Source of the DNA: Vicugna pacos
Lineage: Eukaryota; Chordata; Mammalia; Artiodactyla; Camelidae
Direction: 5' to 3'
Assembly (NCBI RefSeq): GCF_048564905.1
Contig: NC_133014.1
Span: 11,541,136-11,605,135 of the forward strand
DNA length: 64,000 bases
This document shows, piece by piece, positions 33,650 through 47,620 of this stretch; position 1 is the stretch's first letter; the number at the start of each line of letters is the position of its first letter. The notes under the pieces were generated by a model that saw only the letters and a list, made by a program, of their open reading frames with translations, made no database searches and was not told where the DNA came from. Position numbers and translations under genes: made by a program.

Positions 33650-34820
33650 CCTGGGGCTCTCACAGCACCTGGCCAAGCCTGTGTCCAGCACTGAGATGGA
33701 AGTAACATTGAACTTAACCTTGTTTAACTCCATTCTACCTAAACCCACTGCCCCATCTCCAGTCCCAGGATTCTCCCAAAGGGAAACCTCAGCCCAGAAT
33801 GATCAGCATCCCCTAAGAGGTCTCATATGGTAACAGAACCCATTCAGACTTCATGGGAGAAAGAAGTCGGGAGCAAGCAGGCTCTTCATGAGGCCCACAG
33901 AGGTCCTCCTGGAAGTATCTGAGAGCAGCAAGAAACAATTCATGTTGAAGAGTTTGGGCATCTCAGGAAAAGGAGTCTGGAAAGGATAGGGTTGAGTCAT
34001 AGCAACATTTTAGAACATATTTCAGTAAATTTCCTAGTGCCCATGACAGAAGCATTCTCTTCTGCTAGTCATCCATCCTTCCTTCTATCCATGCGTGTAT
34101 CCATTCAGCAATCTGCTGGTCCTCGCCCAAGTCACAGGGCTAGTTTGCCCTTCCACACCAACCAATGCTAATTACTATAGATAATACTTGTCTGTATGAC
34201 TGGGTGTATGGATGCCCACCTGCATTCATTCCACAGATCTTAATTAGCACCTTCAGTACCTGGCTCCGTACGGTGTCCTGCAGACACCATAGTGAACAAG
34301 ATGGAGCTCTCAGCCTCAAGGAACTCCCAGCCTCGTGTGGAAACCAGTTAGCAGAAATTCCACTTAAAGCAGTGGGATGGAGGAGAGTTCAGTGGAACCA
34401 ACCACACATGCGGGACACATAAGACATGTTGGAGGTCAGAGGTGATATGTAACTTCACCCTCCTGCCCAATCACTAGCCAGCCTGGGATTTACCTGACAC
34501 TCATAAATCACTCCAGTGCTCCAGCCCTGTGACTGGGAAGCCATAGGCGAATGAGCTCTGAGATGGGAACACATCACTCAGAAACTTATTTACTTGGTCT
34601 TAGGTTCTTTGTCCATAATAAATCAAGAGAAATAAAACCTTTGTCTCAGTGTCACAATGAACATTGAATGAAATACTGTATATAATCTACTTGGTACAAG
34701 GCATGTCACAGAGTGTGTGCTCAATCCATGATCTTTTCTTATTCTTAGTTAGTCACAGGTTCTTGGATTCCACAGCTGAGCTCAGTGGATAGTCTCCCTG
34801 CAGTGATTCTATAAGGAAGC
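33650..34820. other. Intergenic with L2/MIR pieces
   Basis: L2-like on minus at about 34,180-34,360 ('accatagtgaacaagatgga') and MIR 3'-like at about 34,590-34,740. No gene. Confidence 0.45.
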
Positions 34821-34822
34821 CT

Positions 34823-34916
34823 CTTTTTTTTTTTTTAATGGGAGTCCTGGGGATTGAACCCGGGATCTCGTGCATGCTTAGCATGCACTCTACCGCTGAG
34901 CTATTTCCCTCCCCTA
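34823..34916 (-). repeat. Camelid tRNA-derived SINE
   Basis: Minus-strand head: 'ggggattgaacccgggatct' and 'gcatgcttagcatgcactct' are the reverse of the tRNA-like part. Poly-T at the left is its tail. Short duplicate (aagaagcct-like) on both sides. Confidence 0.92.
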
Positions 34917-37348
34917 CAAGAAGCCTTTTTAAGTTTGGCCTGAAACATTCATTTCTTCCAATTCGCAATAATACATCACAGTTCTTCTGGTCCCCTTTGC
35001 CTATCTGACACGTAAAGGCAAAAAAATAAATCTCTCAATCTGAAAGAAAGAGAAACCGAGGCACAAAGTGAAGGAACTATTTGCTGACACAGTATCTCAC
35101 CCGCAGGCCTGCGGGTCAAGTATTTTCCCCCCTTCAGTTCACCTTGCCTGACACCATAATGGAACTTTAAAACGTTGCAGGATTAAGGAGGAAGGTACAT
35201 TTCCCAAAAGACCAATATTTCATACCAGGGGGAAAAAAAGAAAGAAAGAAATGTGCTCTCCAGTCTTCAGCATGTCGTTTCAAGTGGTCCAGTCATCCAG
35301 CAGCCTTCCTCTCCAGAAGGAAATGAGCTAAGAGTCTGCTTCTGTCCTTGTGGAAAAGGAGGCTCGAATCTAAGACATCACAGACTCTTCTTGGACTACC
35401 TGCCAGCTGAGACCTGGCTTCTTACCCGCCTGCTTCAGGGGCAGACAGGTGATGGCTCATTTACTGACGTTCTGTAATAACTGGAACTGGATGTTTGTCC
35501 TTTGATGTTGGAAAGAGACCCAAAATAAGGGGGGAAAAACTAACACCACACTGAGAGGAGAAAGGAAAATAAACAGATAAACAACGTGGGAAATCAGAAT
35601 ATATTCTTTTACAATTTCTGACCACCTATTCCTGGATTCTTTGATTCTATAGACATTTATGAGCAATTGCTCTGTGTCCTGGGAGCTGGGAGGTGGATGA
35701 GAGAAGGTTTGCAGTGAAGAGGAGGACACAGGAGTCCCTGTCCTCATGGGGCTGCAGAACGACCCACAAACACTCACCTTGAACCCTTTCAGATCTTCAG
35801 TCACCAGACAGAAGCTTAAATCCGTTCCCTGGACCCGAATAAAATGAGGACCTCCTACCATCTCCCATTCAATTCTCTATACTCTCCACAGACTCAAAGA
35901 TCCACATATGGGCTTCCCATATACATTCTCTTTTATTTCCCTCCAAAGACAATCATCTAGACATGAGGACACTGGATTAAGGGTCACCAATCCAAACAAA
36001 TAATCTGCCCCAGACTTCTACATTATGGGAAGCTTTTTAAATTCTTTAAATTTCTTTTAATAAATAGAAAATACTTCACAGGTATATGGGTGTACATAGC
36101 ATTTTATTCAGCAAACTGATGTTTCTTATTTAATTTCACAGTGCGTTCAATATAAGTAAATTTTAGAAAGGACTGGAGGGAAAAGGAAAGAGATGGAAGA
36201 AAGACAAAAGATAATAGAGATGGAAATAACAAGGAGAGAGACGAAAAGACAGAGGCACAGAGAGAACCTGGGGAGGCTCTGAACAGAGTTCTAATCAGGT
36301 CCTTCCCCCGGAGAGCCCAGGCTGTGGGCTTCTGAGACTTGCTGTGTGTCATGTTGATCAGCTGCTCTGCCACTCAGCGTACCCGGGTTCCATGGCAAAT
36401 GATAATCTAGCAGTTAAATAATCTAGAAATGAGAATCTAGCAAAGAGTCTCCACTGACTGTATCGGCCAGAGCTGGGAAGATGTCCTCGGATTGCAGCAG
36501 CCGTGAGGAGAGCCCGAAGCCCGGGGGGCCGGGTCTGAGGCTTCCTTCCCCTATCTGAGCTTGTCCCTTCCTGTTCCCCGGCCACTCTTGTAGGACTGTA
36601 AAGGCTTGAAGACACGGTGTCTCCAAAACTGACTGTAAAAATCCAAAGTTCTTGAAACAGGAGAAGCTAAATAGACACACATGAGGAATGACACCATCCA
36701 GCCCTCCTCACCCCCGCCCAGCACACACCCAGACCCAAACGCTTCTGTCGAGAGCGTTTCTCACCTGGGCCGCTGGCTCTCTCCATCCTCAACCTCAGCT
36801 TGGTTTTCTAATCTGTATTTTGCTCAGGAATATAGTAACCCTCCATTTTTAGGTAAGAAAAAGGAATGCACTTCTTTCAATCACTGTGTTCTGTAGTAAG
36901 AATTAATATATAAAATTCCTAAACCTTCTGTCTTCTCTAGGCCTATCTGATATGACAGTTGCGTGTAACCCTTTTACCTGCGTTGTCAGATTCATGACAC
37001 ACTGCAAAATAAGGAGGCACAAATGGCTTGTTAAGTGGAACAATATCAAATTTGTTAACCTCATAACTCTTGTTAGTGATTTATCTGCAGGTATGTCTGA
37101 AAAATCAATGAAAACTTGGTTCTGTGTTCAGCTGGCCTAAGGAAACCCCACCTCCTCTAAAAGACCATCTGGGAATAATAAGAAACTCTGCCGACTTCAC
37201 CCAGAGCCCACTCCCCTGCTCCCCGACATCCCTGTGTTCAGGACATATCCCCCATCACTTGTGTATCTGATTTGTGTAAGCCCCAAGGATCTCTGTCTTT
37301 ATTTCCCATCAAAAGGCAGGACCTTTTGTCCATTATAAAGAAACTGAA
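34917..37348. other. Intergenic, no gene
   Basis: An L2-like piece at 35,650-35,760 ('tcctcatggggctgcagaac'). A polypurine stretch at 36,160-36,260. No exon or gene recognised. Confidence 0.4.
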
Positions 37349-37503
37349 GGGGGGGGGGAGGGTAGAGCTTAGTGGTAAAGCACATGCTTTTCATGAACCA
37401 GGTCCTGGGTTCAATCCCCAGCACCTCCATGCATTGGAAAGAATTGAAAAGTAAATAAATAAATAAAATAAAGCTACCTACCTTAAAAAAAAAAAAGAAA
37501 AAG
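37349..37503 (+). repeat. Camelid tRNA-derived SINE
   Basis: Head with 'gagcttagtggtaaagcaca' and 'ctgggttcaatccccagcac', a G-rich start, and an aataaa-rich tail ending in poly-A. More diverged in the tail than other copies. Confidence 0.9.
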
Positions 37504-38499
37504 ACACTGGCACGCACTATTTCACTTGGAAACTGTGCACCAACACAATATTTGAAGATCACAATAGTAGCTGGAGAACCTACAGAAAGTCATATTTTAT
37601 TTCCATTCTTCAGTTTATGATTTATCTACCATTTATGAAGGACTTGAACTAGAATTTTTTGCATCTTCATCTTGATACGGTTTTACACTTTGCAGCTTAG
37701 CGCAAAGCACAGGGCCTCGGCTGTATAAGCATTTGCTGAATAAATCAACGAGTGAACGAATAATGAATTGTTGATGGTTTATCTATGTTTGTAGAACTAT
37801 TATAGGGGTTGTTTTTCTGTGTGTTTATTTGTTATTTGGATGTACCAGCTCACAGAGTGTGACGTGTTTACCCCAGTTTACAGGTGAAGGAACAGGACCA
37901 GAAAGATGGCGAGATTTGCCCAAGTGGAAAAGCCATCTCTCAGATACCTGCCCTTTGATTTCAAGCCCGTTTCTCCTTCTGCTCGACACAGCCCCCTGCT
38001 TGGAACAACATCCAGGTCTTCCTTAAAGAGACCCACTGCAGCTGGACTCTGCTTTCCAAAGGTGGACTTCAGGGGCTGGTCTTTTCAGTCCCTTGCTGGC
38101 TTTGTACAGCGTGTCTGCTCTACGCTGCCTTCAGTTCCAAAGAATGTCTTATGTAAGGAAAGGAGACTGCACTTTCTGGAGCCAGCTAGCTGGAAAGGAA
38201 GCGTCATTTCTCACAACCCAGATAATCTAGTCCAACTCCACCACCACCCCCTACCCAGCACGACGGCCACTCTCTCCACCTCTGTGCACACCGGATGGAC
38301 ACTTCCTCTCTGAGTGGAAAGGAAGTACACTTTGGGGTAGAATGGTCTGACCAGACACAAGAAGTCATCGAGTCGACAGGAAAGAATTGTTTATTTGCAC
38401 AGAATGACTAAGAACCATTGCTCTTCAACAACAACGGGAAAGGATTGTTCGTGCTTCTCACCAGGCAGATTAATCAAGCAACCTCATTTAGTTATAAGA
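37504..38499. other. Intergenic, no gene
   Basis: An L2/MIR-type 3' end near 37,690-37,770 ('gcatttgctgaataaatcaa'). The open frame over 37,906-38,313 has no recognisable domain and no exon context. Confidence 0.4.
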
Positions 38500-38805
38500 A
38501 CAAATTTTTAACAGAAGTAGAAAACAAATGTATGGTTACCAGTGGGGAAGTGGGTGGGAAGGGATAAATTGGGAGTTCAAGATTTGCAGATACTAACTAA
38601 TATATATAAAATAGATAAACAACAAGTTTATACTGTATGGCACAGGAAACTATATTCAATATCTTGTAGCAACTCATGGTGAAAAAGAATATGAAATGAA
38701 TATATGTATGTTCCTATATGACTGAAGCAGTGTGCTGTACTCTGGAAATTGACACAACCTTGCAAACTGACTATCCTTCAATAAAAATATTTACAAAAAA
38801 AAAAA
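38500..38805 (+). repeat. Artiodactyl-type L1 3' end
   Basis: Contains 'gggataaattgggagttcaa', 'tatactgtatggcacaggaa' and 'ggaaattgacacaaccttgc', then a poly-A tail. Confidence 0.88.
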
Positions 38806-39192
38806 AAATTTGAAATCAAGCAATACTAAAGTGTCCCAGTTATAGGAACTGCTCGTGGCACCTCTGCTAGAAAGACTAAACTCCAACTGATTTCAAAAAA
38901 GAAAAAAAAAGAAAAAATCTTTTTTTTAAAAATTGTATGTATGAAGTCATTTCCAACATTTACTCTAAAAAGAAATACTGGAGCTATAAAAATTCCAGGA
39001 TGTAGTTAAAATTTTGATAACTTTTCACTCTTGAGTTAAGAATGTTTTATAGACATGAGAAAGACTCGAAGAATCACCAAGAAGAATGTTGTTTGGACAA
39101 TGGCCCTAAGAATTCAGGTCACTGTGAGGCCATATAAGGACATGGAAGTCACAAGCCCTGCCCTCGAGAAGGCTGTGCAAAAAGTAAAACAT

Positions 39193-39338
39193 GGGGGAAG
39201 GGGATAGCTCAAGTGGTAGCGCGCATGCTTAGCATGCACTGGGTCGCGGGTTCAATCCCCAGTCCCTCCTCTAAATAAATTAATAAATAAACCTAATTAC
39301 CTGCCACTCCCCCCAAAGAAAATTTTAAAAATTAAAAA
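39193..39338 (+). repeat. Camelid tRNA-derived SINE
   Basis: Head ('gatagctcaagtggtagcgc', 'ggttcaatccccagtccctc') and tail ('aataaacctaattacctgcc'), with a 13-bp near-identical duplication at 39180-39192 and 39339-39351. Confidence 0.94.
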
Positions 39339-39351
39339 AAAAGTAAAGCAT

Positions 39352-40631
39352 AATCCTTGCCCCCCAACAAAATGAGTATAAATAAAGGAAGATCAGAATA
39401 GTGGCAAACTGGGCACCATCACCCCAAAAAGAGCCAACTAAAAGTATCAGAGTGACTGGGATTTGGTTTGAATTAACCAAGAATTCTGGATAAAAGAGCT
39501 GAAGGTGAACTCACAGAGGACCAGCACTGGAGAGAAGTGGCCAGAAAACGGACTCCCTTTATGGTAATCAGGAGCTAAGCCCTCCGGAGGTTGGCTGAGA
39601 TACCCGACACTATGTAAGCAATTCACTAGTTAACTTCAAATGACTTAGCAGTTGAAGCTGAGCCAAGACTAGAAGCCAGTCTTGAGGCTTTCTGTCCATT
39701 TCTCCTTTCTCTCATCCACATTCTTAAGCAAACGGAGGCAAGGAGGCCTTGAGAAGTTGGCCTTCCACATAGAGTCAGGGGGGAAGGGCCCCCAGGCTCC
39801 CCTGTGATGGTGGGAAAGACTAGAGGGCAACCCGGGCCGGGCTGCCTTGTAAACTTCTGATTCAGGGGGAACGATCACTCCTCAGACTCACTGGCCCAAA
39901 CACCCCACATGCTCTGGTTAGATTGGACTGGTTTGCATTGGACTGGCTTGCACAGAGCTGAATCGAGACCACTGAGGGTCACAGTTGTGGCGCATCTCCT
40001 TGGATTGTTCCCCTGAACAAGAATCCACCTCCTCAAGCCATGACAGAACCAGCCCTAAGTTCTCATTACTACCAACAGGGCAAGTCGCTGCCTGGAATCA
40101 ATGTGCTCCTCAGAAGTCAACGCATTTTTAAGTGACACTGATGGGGAATTCTTTTGAGAAGGAAGGATCCGTCTGCCAATATAAAACATAGATTCTCCAC
40201 CTGCCAAGTTGATTGTTGTTATATTGTTTTGTTTCTTGAAGGGATATGAGCCTCGATTGGGGTTGACTGATTCCTGGGAGAACCAGGTGTTTTCTAGACA
40301 AGTACGAGGCCACATCCATGGAGCTCAAGATCAGAGCTCTCAGGGCTCCTCCCTGCCTTTGGATCCAACAGCAGGTTGTAGGGCATGTGAGAAGGAAGAG
40401 CCACAGAAACGTAAATGGAAGAGGACTCCATCACCTACTAGATTTTTTTCCTCTTTAAAAAAATGAAGTCATTCAAGACAGAGATCACAATGAAAAGCAG
40501 AGTGGAGGTCCTGCCCCAGAGAAGAGTGGAGCCTTCAGCCATGGGCTGGTATAACATTCACTCCACGCCATTATTCAGTATGAAATCATTCCAAATATTT
40601 GATCTATGATAGTTACTAAAAGGGAAAGCCT
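39352..40631. other. Intergenic, no gene recognised
   Basis: No exon, RSS or named repeat found. Confidence 0.35.
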
Positions 40632-40823
40632 GCTGGGGGGAGGGTAGAGCTCAGTGGTAGAGTGTGTGCTTGGCATGCATGACGTCCTGGGTTCAATCCC
40701 CAGTGCCTCCGTTTAAGTAAATAAATAAACCTAATTACCCACCCACCCCCAACAAGAAAAAAAAAGTCAAAATTTTTAAAAATTAAATGATAAAATTTTA
40801 AAAAATAATATTTAAAAAAAATG
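40632..40823 (+). repeat. Camelid tRNA-derived SINE
   Basis: Near-consensus head ('gtagagctcagtggtagagt', 'ctgggttcaatccccagtgc'), the 'aataaacctaattaccc' block and a long A-rich tail. gaaagcct repeats at 40624-40631 and 40824-40831. Confidence 0.93.
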
Positions 40824-41799
40824 AAAGCCTCGTAAACAGAATGTTTTTGAAAGGTACCCATAAATCCATAACCCTAATTCACCTGTTATTTTAATTTCTC
40901 CCATCATACTCTTTTCTAACAGTTATCTGCATATGTTATTCATAGCAGCCAGGGTAATTCACACCATGGCCACAATTTTGAGTTCAGCTTCCTTCACGTG
41001 CTGTTTTTTCACAGCACTTCTCTTTTTGACTTAGTTATCATATTGATCATTTTGCAAGCTATGCAGCATTCCCTCTTGCTGCTGGTGTGTACCTGTACTC
41101 AGCCTTTTCTCCGTCGTTGGAACCCATGACCTGTGGTCTTGACTCTTTCTTACGAAGGTCAGTGATGCTGGCACACTACCCGCCTTGAAAATGGGACTCG
41201 GAGAAGGGCACTGTCCTTCTCCACTGTTGCGCCTTGTCCCCAGGGCAACAACTGGTCATGCCCTAACTTAACCGGTTCTCGAATTGTTTCGTATGTATTT
41301 ATTTTGTCTCATTAAAATAGTGATAGCCTAAAAATATATATATATTGCTAGCTTCTTGAGATCACAGAGCCAATTTTTCAGCCTCAAGGCTAATCAGTAG
41401 CTGGCCCTCATGAGCAGAAAAAAACGGAACTTGTCATTTGACCCTAAGTGGACAAACATTTTCTGATATGTATCAGATACTTGCGAAGCAGGCTCACATC
41501 CTTTTTCTCACTTATTTCCCACAACAACCCCATGAAGGAGGTATTACTATTCCTAACTTACAAAAAAAGGGAGAATATGACTCAAAGATTAGTTTAACCA
41601 TCAGAGAAGAGCCAGAGGAGTTTTATAAATATTAATTTCTTAAAGCCTAACCTCTTAAGATTTAGAATTTTTGAGAAGAATCTTTAATTCTTAAGCCAGA
41701 AAGGAAGAGCAGCTGCCATGGAAATAACCCTCCCTGATGTTAAATTAAATCACCTATTTTTTCTGTGATCCCTTACACATACACGGGGACTCAACCTTT

Positions 41800-41975
41800 T
41801 TTTTTTTTAACTTTTTCTAAAAATTGAAGTATAGTCAGTTTACAATGTTGTGTCACTTTGTGGTGTACAGCGCAATGCTTCAGTCAGACATATACATACA
41901 TATATTCCTCTTCATATTCTTTTTCATTACAAGTTACTACAAGATATTGAATATAGTTCCCTGTGCTGTACAGTG
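41800..41975 (-). repeat. Artiodactyl-type L1 3' end, antisense
   Basis: Minus-strand copy of the same 3' end ('agtcagtttacaatgttgtg', 'tagttccctgtgctgtacag'), with its poly-A seen as T-run at about 41,800. Confidence 0.88.
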
Positions 41976-42894
41976 TGTGGACTCAGCCTTTTAAGGGGTA
42001 CTTCACACTCGCTTTAGAGAGGGTTACTGATAAAGAGCAAAAGGGAAGTCCAGATAGTGGGATGACGTACTCTAACCAGCAAGACTCATCTTTAGGCCCA
42101 GCTAATTGTGCTAGAATAATACTGCTGCGAGAACTGAGCAAAATAGAAATGGTGAATTCCAAGATCTGAGACCTAATCAGAACCCTGGACACAGAATATC
42201 AAAGCTAGGAAGGATCCTTGAGGTGACCAGGAACAAGTCCCGTATTCTACAAGTGAAGAAATTAGAATTGTCAACCGACACATGGAAGGCACCAGAGAAG
42301 TCAGGAAAACGCCACGATGGAAAACAGACCTCCACCCTTTCATTAATCTGAACAGCAGGTGAAGAGGCAAGGGGGTTTCTGTAGTGCCACGTCGCTCGGA
42401 ACAAAGGCTTCTATTTTAAGAGCCCAGCCCTGCACCTGCGCAGTCCAGATGGGCTTGGCAAAAGAAGAAATGAAAACAGGCTTTTCTCACTCCGGGGCAG
42501 ACCCGAGGGCCCAGGTTTCAGGTTGTTTAAACCACAATGGAGGAGCCAAATGGTGCTGACATGCACCCCACGGGTGGGACCTCTCCCCCTCAGATTCCCA
42601 ATTTCCGTTACTACAGAGCTTGTCCCCATAACACGAAGGGAAAAGTAAGGCAAAGTCAGGGAAAGGGACCATTTAATACCCTGGCTCACGCAGAGGCCCG
42701 CCGTGTGCTGATTAAGCAGGAGGAATGGGAGGCAAGAGAAGGTCCAGCCCATCTGTAGGTTAGAGGCAGAGGACTTAAGAGCCCACATATGTCCAGGGAA
42801 AGGAAGTCATTCAATCTTGGAAGAAATTGCCAAGAAAAACAGAAAAAGCATTTGAATCATAGTTTGTTCAGTATAATCATAAAAGTGCAACTTT
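41976..42894. other. Intergenic, no gene recognised
   Basis: Overlapping open frames on both strands at 42.2-42.8 kb show no known domain and no splice context. Confidence 0.35.
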
Positions 42895-43035
42895 AAAAAT
42901 TATGGACTTTAGAGCAGGTAGACCTGACTTTGAACCCAGCTCTGCTGTAACTTGGGTGACTGGCCTTGACAAGTTAGTGACACTATCAACACCTCAGTTT
43001 CCTTATCTGTAATTTTAAGACAACAGAGCACCTCT
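42895..43035 (+). repeat. MIR SINE
   Basis: 'tttgaacccagctctgctgt', 'aagttagtgaca', and 'cctcagtttccttatctgta' in MIR order. Confidence 0.8.
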
Positions 43036-46000
43036 TTGAAGGCATCTTGAAAGGAAGAGCTCCCAAGAACCTGCCATTCAAATGCAAAGGATTCTGTGAC
43101 TTTTAGTTTAAATCATGTTATTAGATCTCCTTGTTCTGTCCAAAACCTGATGATTTTAAATCTGTTGTATGCCATTATCCAAATCCACAAATACTACTTC
43201 TTTAGCAAAAGATGAAATAAAAACACCCAATGCAGGGCTAAGGAAATTGCCAAAATTTGGTAGGTAACATCAGAAAATTCCCCGTTAGCCATCTTTCTTA
43301 AGGAATGGGTTATTCTAGTTAAAATAAATAGATTTTAAAAGATCATGACTGAATAGATCTGGTTTCCTTTCTCTAACAATTTTATTTCTTTGCTAATTCA
43401 GAAGTCATTTCAAAATCTCACCAAAAAATTACCACAATACTATAAAGGGGCAAAGTGTTGACCAAGAAAGAACTATTTCATAAGATAGCAAATAAATTTG
43501 ATTCTACATATTCATGCTTCTGAGTGTGCAAGAGCTTTGTAAACTCTTAGGGATTTCACAGTTGTAAGGGGTTCCTGTGTTTATGAATATTGTATGCTCC
43601 TGATTTCTGAACTAGGGCATTTTTCTTTTTGTTCTCTCTCCTTTTGTAGAAGAGCAAATATCAGAGGCTCGCTGTGCAGTCTTCAAAAACAGTGGACTGG
43701 GGTCCAAAAGTGTACTGGAATCCCTCTTTGACACCACCTTGCTAACAAGCTAGAGTAAGTCACTGGACCCCCGTTATCCAGGGTGTAGGATGAGGGGGCT
43801 GAACTGAGTGATGATGAGGGTTCCTTCCACATCTAAAATGCTATGATTCCTGCATGACCATACAAAGAAATTTTAAGGTCCTTTCTTTGACCCTGGTTTG
43901 CTCTGTATGATGTGGAAATAAACCCTTCAACGTGAAGAGAGACCTTGCATATTCCTTTTAGAGAGGATGTTTAAAGTTTCACCAGATGAAAAGGCACTGT
44001 TCTCAGGAAGGAAACTGGCCAAAGAGAAAGTTAGATAGCAGCTCCACCAGAGATGGACTGGACCCAGCGTGCAGGTTAACCTGTGACCCGTCACATGTGA
44101 GCCTTGTACCAGAGACCTTCAGGAGTTTACCACCTCAAACATGTGCTCACCCATGTGGACGTTGAGAATATGCCGACAGAGCGCAAGAGAGAAACTAGGA
44201 GATTACCCAGAGGATAAAAACAGTGCAGTCAGAAGGAAACAAATTAAATCTGGGAATCCCTGAGTATCCTGGTTTTGGGTATCTGGTCCAACGAGTTAAC
44301 AAAATTGCCAAGGCAGCTGATCGAGATTTCTCCTCACCTGTGGATGCTGTTTGAGAGATTTCTACCCACAAATGGCATGTTTATAAATAAGTGGCCTCAA
44401 GTGGAAATAAATACCTAGAAAAACCACCCTGGATTTGAAAACAGACCTGTGCTTGGCTCTGGTTCTGCTCCTATGTTGTGCTGAATGAGTCACTCAGCCC
44501 AGCTTAGAACAAGTCTCAATATAAAACTGAGGATTAAAAACACCTGCTTATGTCCTGTACGACATTGAATAGTGGTCTCACAACGTTTAAGAAAACTCCT
44601 GGCAAGCTTATTGTACGCAGCCTTCTGTAACAGCTCGCAGGGACATGTGCAGAATTCATTTCATGAAAAGAACATGGCGCGACTTCCCACCCCGCCAGCA
44701 ACGTGAAACGAAACTATTTTCTCCATGTTTGATGGGCTCACAGGCCTGCCCTCCTTATCAATTCCATGTTGGGTATTTACTTAGTCCTTAGTAATTCGAC
44801 TGGTGGGAACAATTTCCTTCAACTCCCTTCTGGAGAGACACCTGAGACCATAGTCAGAAACAGAAAGTTAAAGTTTCCATATTTTACTGGTCAGGGTTTG
44901 TGACAAAAAACTTGCAGAACCGGGCCTTCAAAAAAGTCCTAATGCCAGGCTTGAGGGCTGGATCTAAGTGGGTTATTTCTGTATTTCTCAGATAATAATA
45001 TCTGTAGAATTTAGTGTGTGAAGCTTAGACATACAGTCAACATATAGATATTTTTGTATATGTCTTACTTCACCCTCAAGCCAGTTTTTCTGCTGGTTGT
45101 AGAGGAGAGATACAGATGTGTGTAAATAGACTATAAAATACTTTTCCTATGGTTGATAAATAACACTTGTGAAACACTTAATTGGCATCGTACTTTGGTA
45201 TGAAATTTGCAAAAGAAATTTAGTAACACATATGAAAAGCCACTAAAATCTCATTCCCTTTAACTCACTACATTCAAGAAATCTAAAAACATCAGAAAAA
45301 CCTTGCATGTTCAACAACAAGAGAAGTGGCCAAGGAAATTATGGAAAGCCAGTGAAATGGACTAAGTTACAGTCTTTTGAGAGGAGCCTTTTGAAATCTG
45401 TGCAGCAACATGGAAAACTCAATTAAAGAGGCATATTTGTAAAGTGTGGAATTCTGTACACCTTACAGCTTGCTCTGTGTAACAATCTATGTGCCTGTGA
45501 ACAAAGATTGAAAAGAAAACATGGACAAAATGCTAAGGATGTAATATTCAAGTACAAACTTGGGAATTCTCTTCCTTTGAAATTTTTGACGTTAGAATAT
45601 CATTTGTCCCATTAGTAACATTCAGAAACGGGAAAAGTTTGCCAAGCTCACAGAATGCGAGTCAGAAATAAACCGTCGCTTTGTTTCCAGATTCGGATAG
45701 AACCAGTCCCTCCCCAGCCCCAGTCCTTTGCCAGACGGTGGGCAGATGGTTCCCCAGCCGTGGAGACCCCGCCCCACCCCTGCCCCCGGAGTGAATAAAG
45801 CACCGTTATTTACCCAAAAATGAGCACTTATTGCTTCCTAACAGTTCTAAGTGATTTGAAAGATTAAATCCCACCAGTTACAGCAAATACTTCTCAGAAT
45901 CGGAAATTATCTTTTATTGTCAAGTGACAAGCAAACTATAAAAATAAGTTTAGCCGTTTTGGATTGAGAACTGAAAATACTCCAGATTTAGACAATTGTC

Positions 46001-46564
46001 TAAAATAAATTACCGAGGGTTCGTCTGGGGACAGAGGCATGCTTTAGTCACTTCTTTCTAATTTCTCACATCCATTTGTCTAGTTCCATTCTTCAAAGTA
46101 TTTAAAAAGGCAAAAATAGGTTAATGAAAAACACCAAAGGGCATCAAATATTTTACTGACTCTTACTGAAAATTTTTTCCCGTTTACTTTTTAGAAAGGT
46201 AATTCAGAAACTTGCTAAAACATTCACATAGCACAAAAGCAAAATCATGGGAAGTAATTCTCTCTTCACCACTCTCTATCCCCCAGACTAAGACATTGTT
46301 AATAAAATATTTTAGCCCTGAAGTATGTTTGTTAATAAAAATGAAACCAAAACTGGAATGTTAGAAAAGACATAAGAAGAAGCAAGACTTAAAGGTACAC
46401 GTTATATAAACTCTCTTTATAGAGCAAAATAATTCTGGAACTACTAAAACCAAAACTTGTGGAATTCTTTCAGAATTATCCTTATGACAAAATTCAAATT
46501 ATCAAAGTGTTAGTTATTTTAATTACAGAAAAGAATTCAAAAGTAAGTTCTAATTTTAATGGAA
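43036..46564. other. Repeat-poor intergenic stretch
   Basis: No gene. Few named repeats over 3.5 kb, which is unusual here. A short GC-rich block with an E-box (CAGATG near 45,745) sits at about 45,690-45,800. Some distal control element could lie here, but no specific motif proves it. Confidence 0.35.
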
Positions 46565-47110
46565 AAAACTTGAAAATGAATATATGTATTTATATTCATA
46601 ACTGGGACATTGTGCTGTACGCCAGAAATTGACACATTGTAACTGACGGTACTTCAATTGAAAAAAAAGTTTCTTAAATAAAACATTAATGAGCTGTATA
46701 AAAAAAATAAGTTCTAGAATTCAGTCTCTTATTTAGATAAATATTTGGGGGTCAGTTACTGGTTGCTGTTGTTTGTATCTGATATACACTCCAAATGAGA
46801 TGATCTACTGAGGTTCCTACAGGAAGGGACATGCAGAAAATATATTTTGCCTCATGAAATGAACTTATAATTGAGGGGGGAGGGATAAATTAGGAATTTG
46901 AGATTAACACATACACAATACTATATATAAAAAAGGTAAACAACAAGGACCTACTGTACAGCACAGGGAACTATATTCAATATCTTGTAATAACCTATAA
47001 TGGAAAAGAGTCTGAAAAAGAATAAGATACGTATATATTTATAACTGAATCATTTTGCTGTACACCTGAAACATAAATGAACTATACTTCAATTTTTTTA
47101 AAGGGAAAAA
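46565..47110 (+). repeat. Two artiodactyl-type L1 3' ends in tandem
   Basis: 46,565-46,680 is a short 3' terminus. 46,860-47,110 is a longer copy ('gggataaattaggaatttga', 'gacctactgtacagcacagg', 'gtacacctgaaac'). Between them about 180 bp is unassigned. Confidence 0.85.
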
Positions 47111-47454
47111 AAGGAAAAAGTTTAAATTATAATTAATACGTACTTGCCATAATTAAAAATAAAAATCTACAAGGTAGAAATCCTTTATAGAAAGGATTTC
47201 TCTTTTCTCCTCAAAACTTTTAAACATAAAATGTAAAACTAAACTCTTTATGCAAACATCTCATATAATAGCAACAGAAGATGAATGCATTGCAGTGAAT
47301 TTTATTGTATGTGAACTATATCTTAATAAAAAATAAGAATGCACTAAATAAAACCCAGGGAAATTGTACTGAAGAGAAAGGAGCTGATCTAAGCCATCAG
47401 CCCAGAGGACACAGCTCACAGCTCTGCAAAGCACTTCAAGAATTTCCCAGATCA

Positions 47455-47620
47455 AATTAGGAATCTGCTCCTCTTGGGGAGTGATGGAAATGTTAGCCAT
47501 CTTGATTGTGGTGGGGGCTCCACTGGTGTATGCATCTATCAAAATTCATCAAATTGCACATCTGAAATATGTGTAGTTGACTGTTCAGGAATCATAGTAA
47601 AGGTGTTGAAAAAAAAAGAA
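47455..47620 (+). repeat. Old L1 3' end
   Basis: 'gtgatggaaatgttagccat' through 'gcacatctgaaatatgtgta', ending with an A-run near 47,620. An L1M-type 3' tail. Confidence 0.6.
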
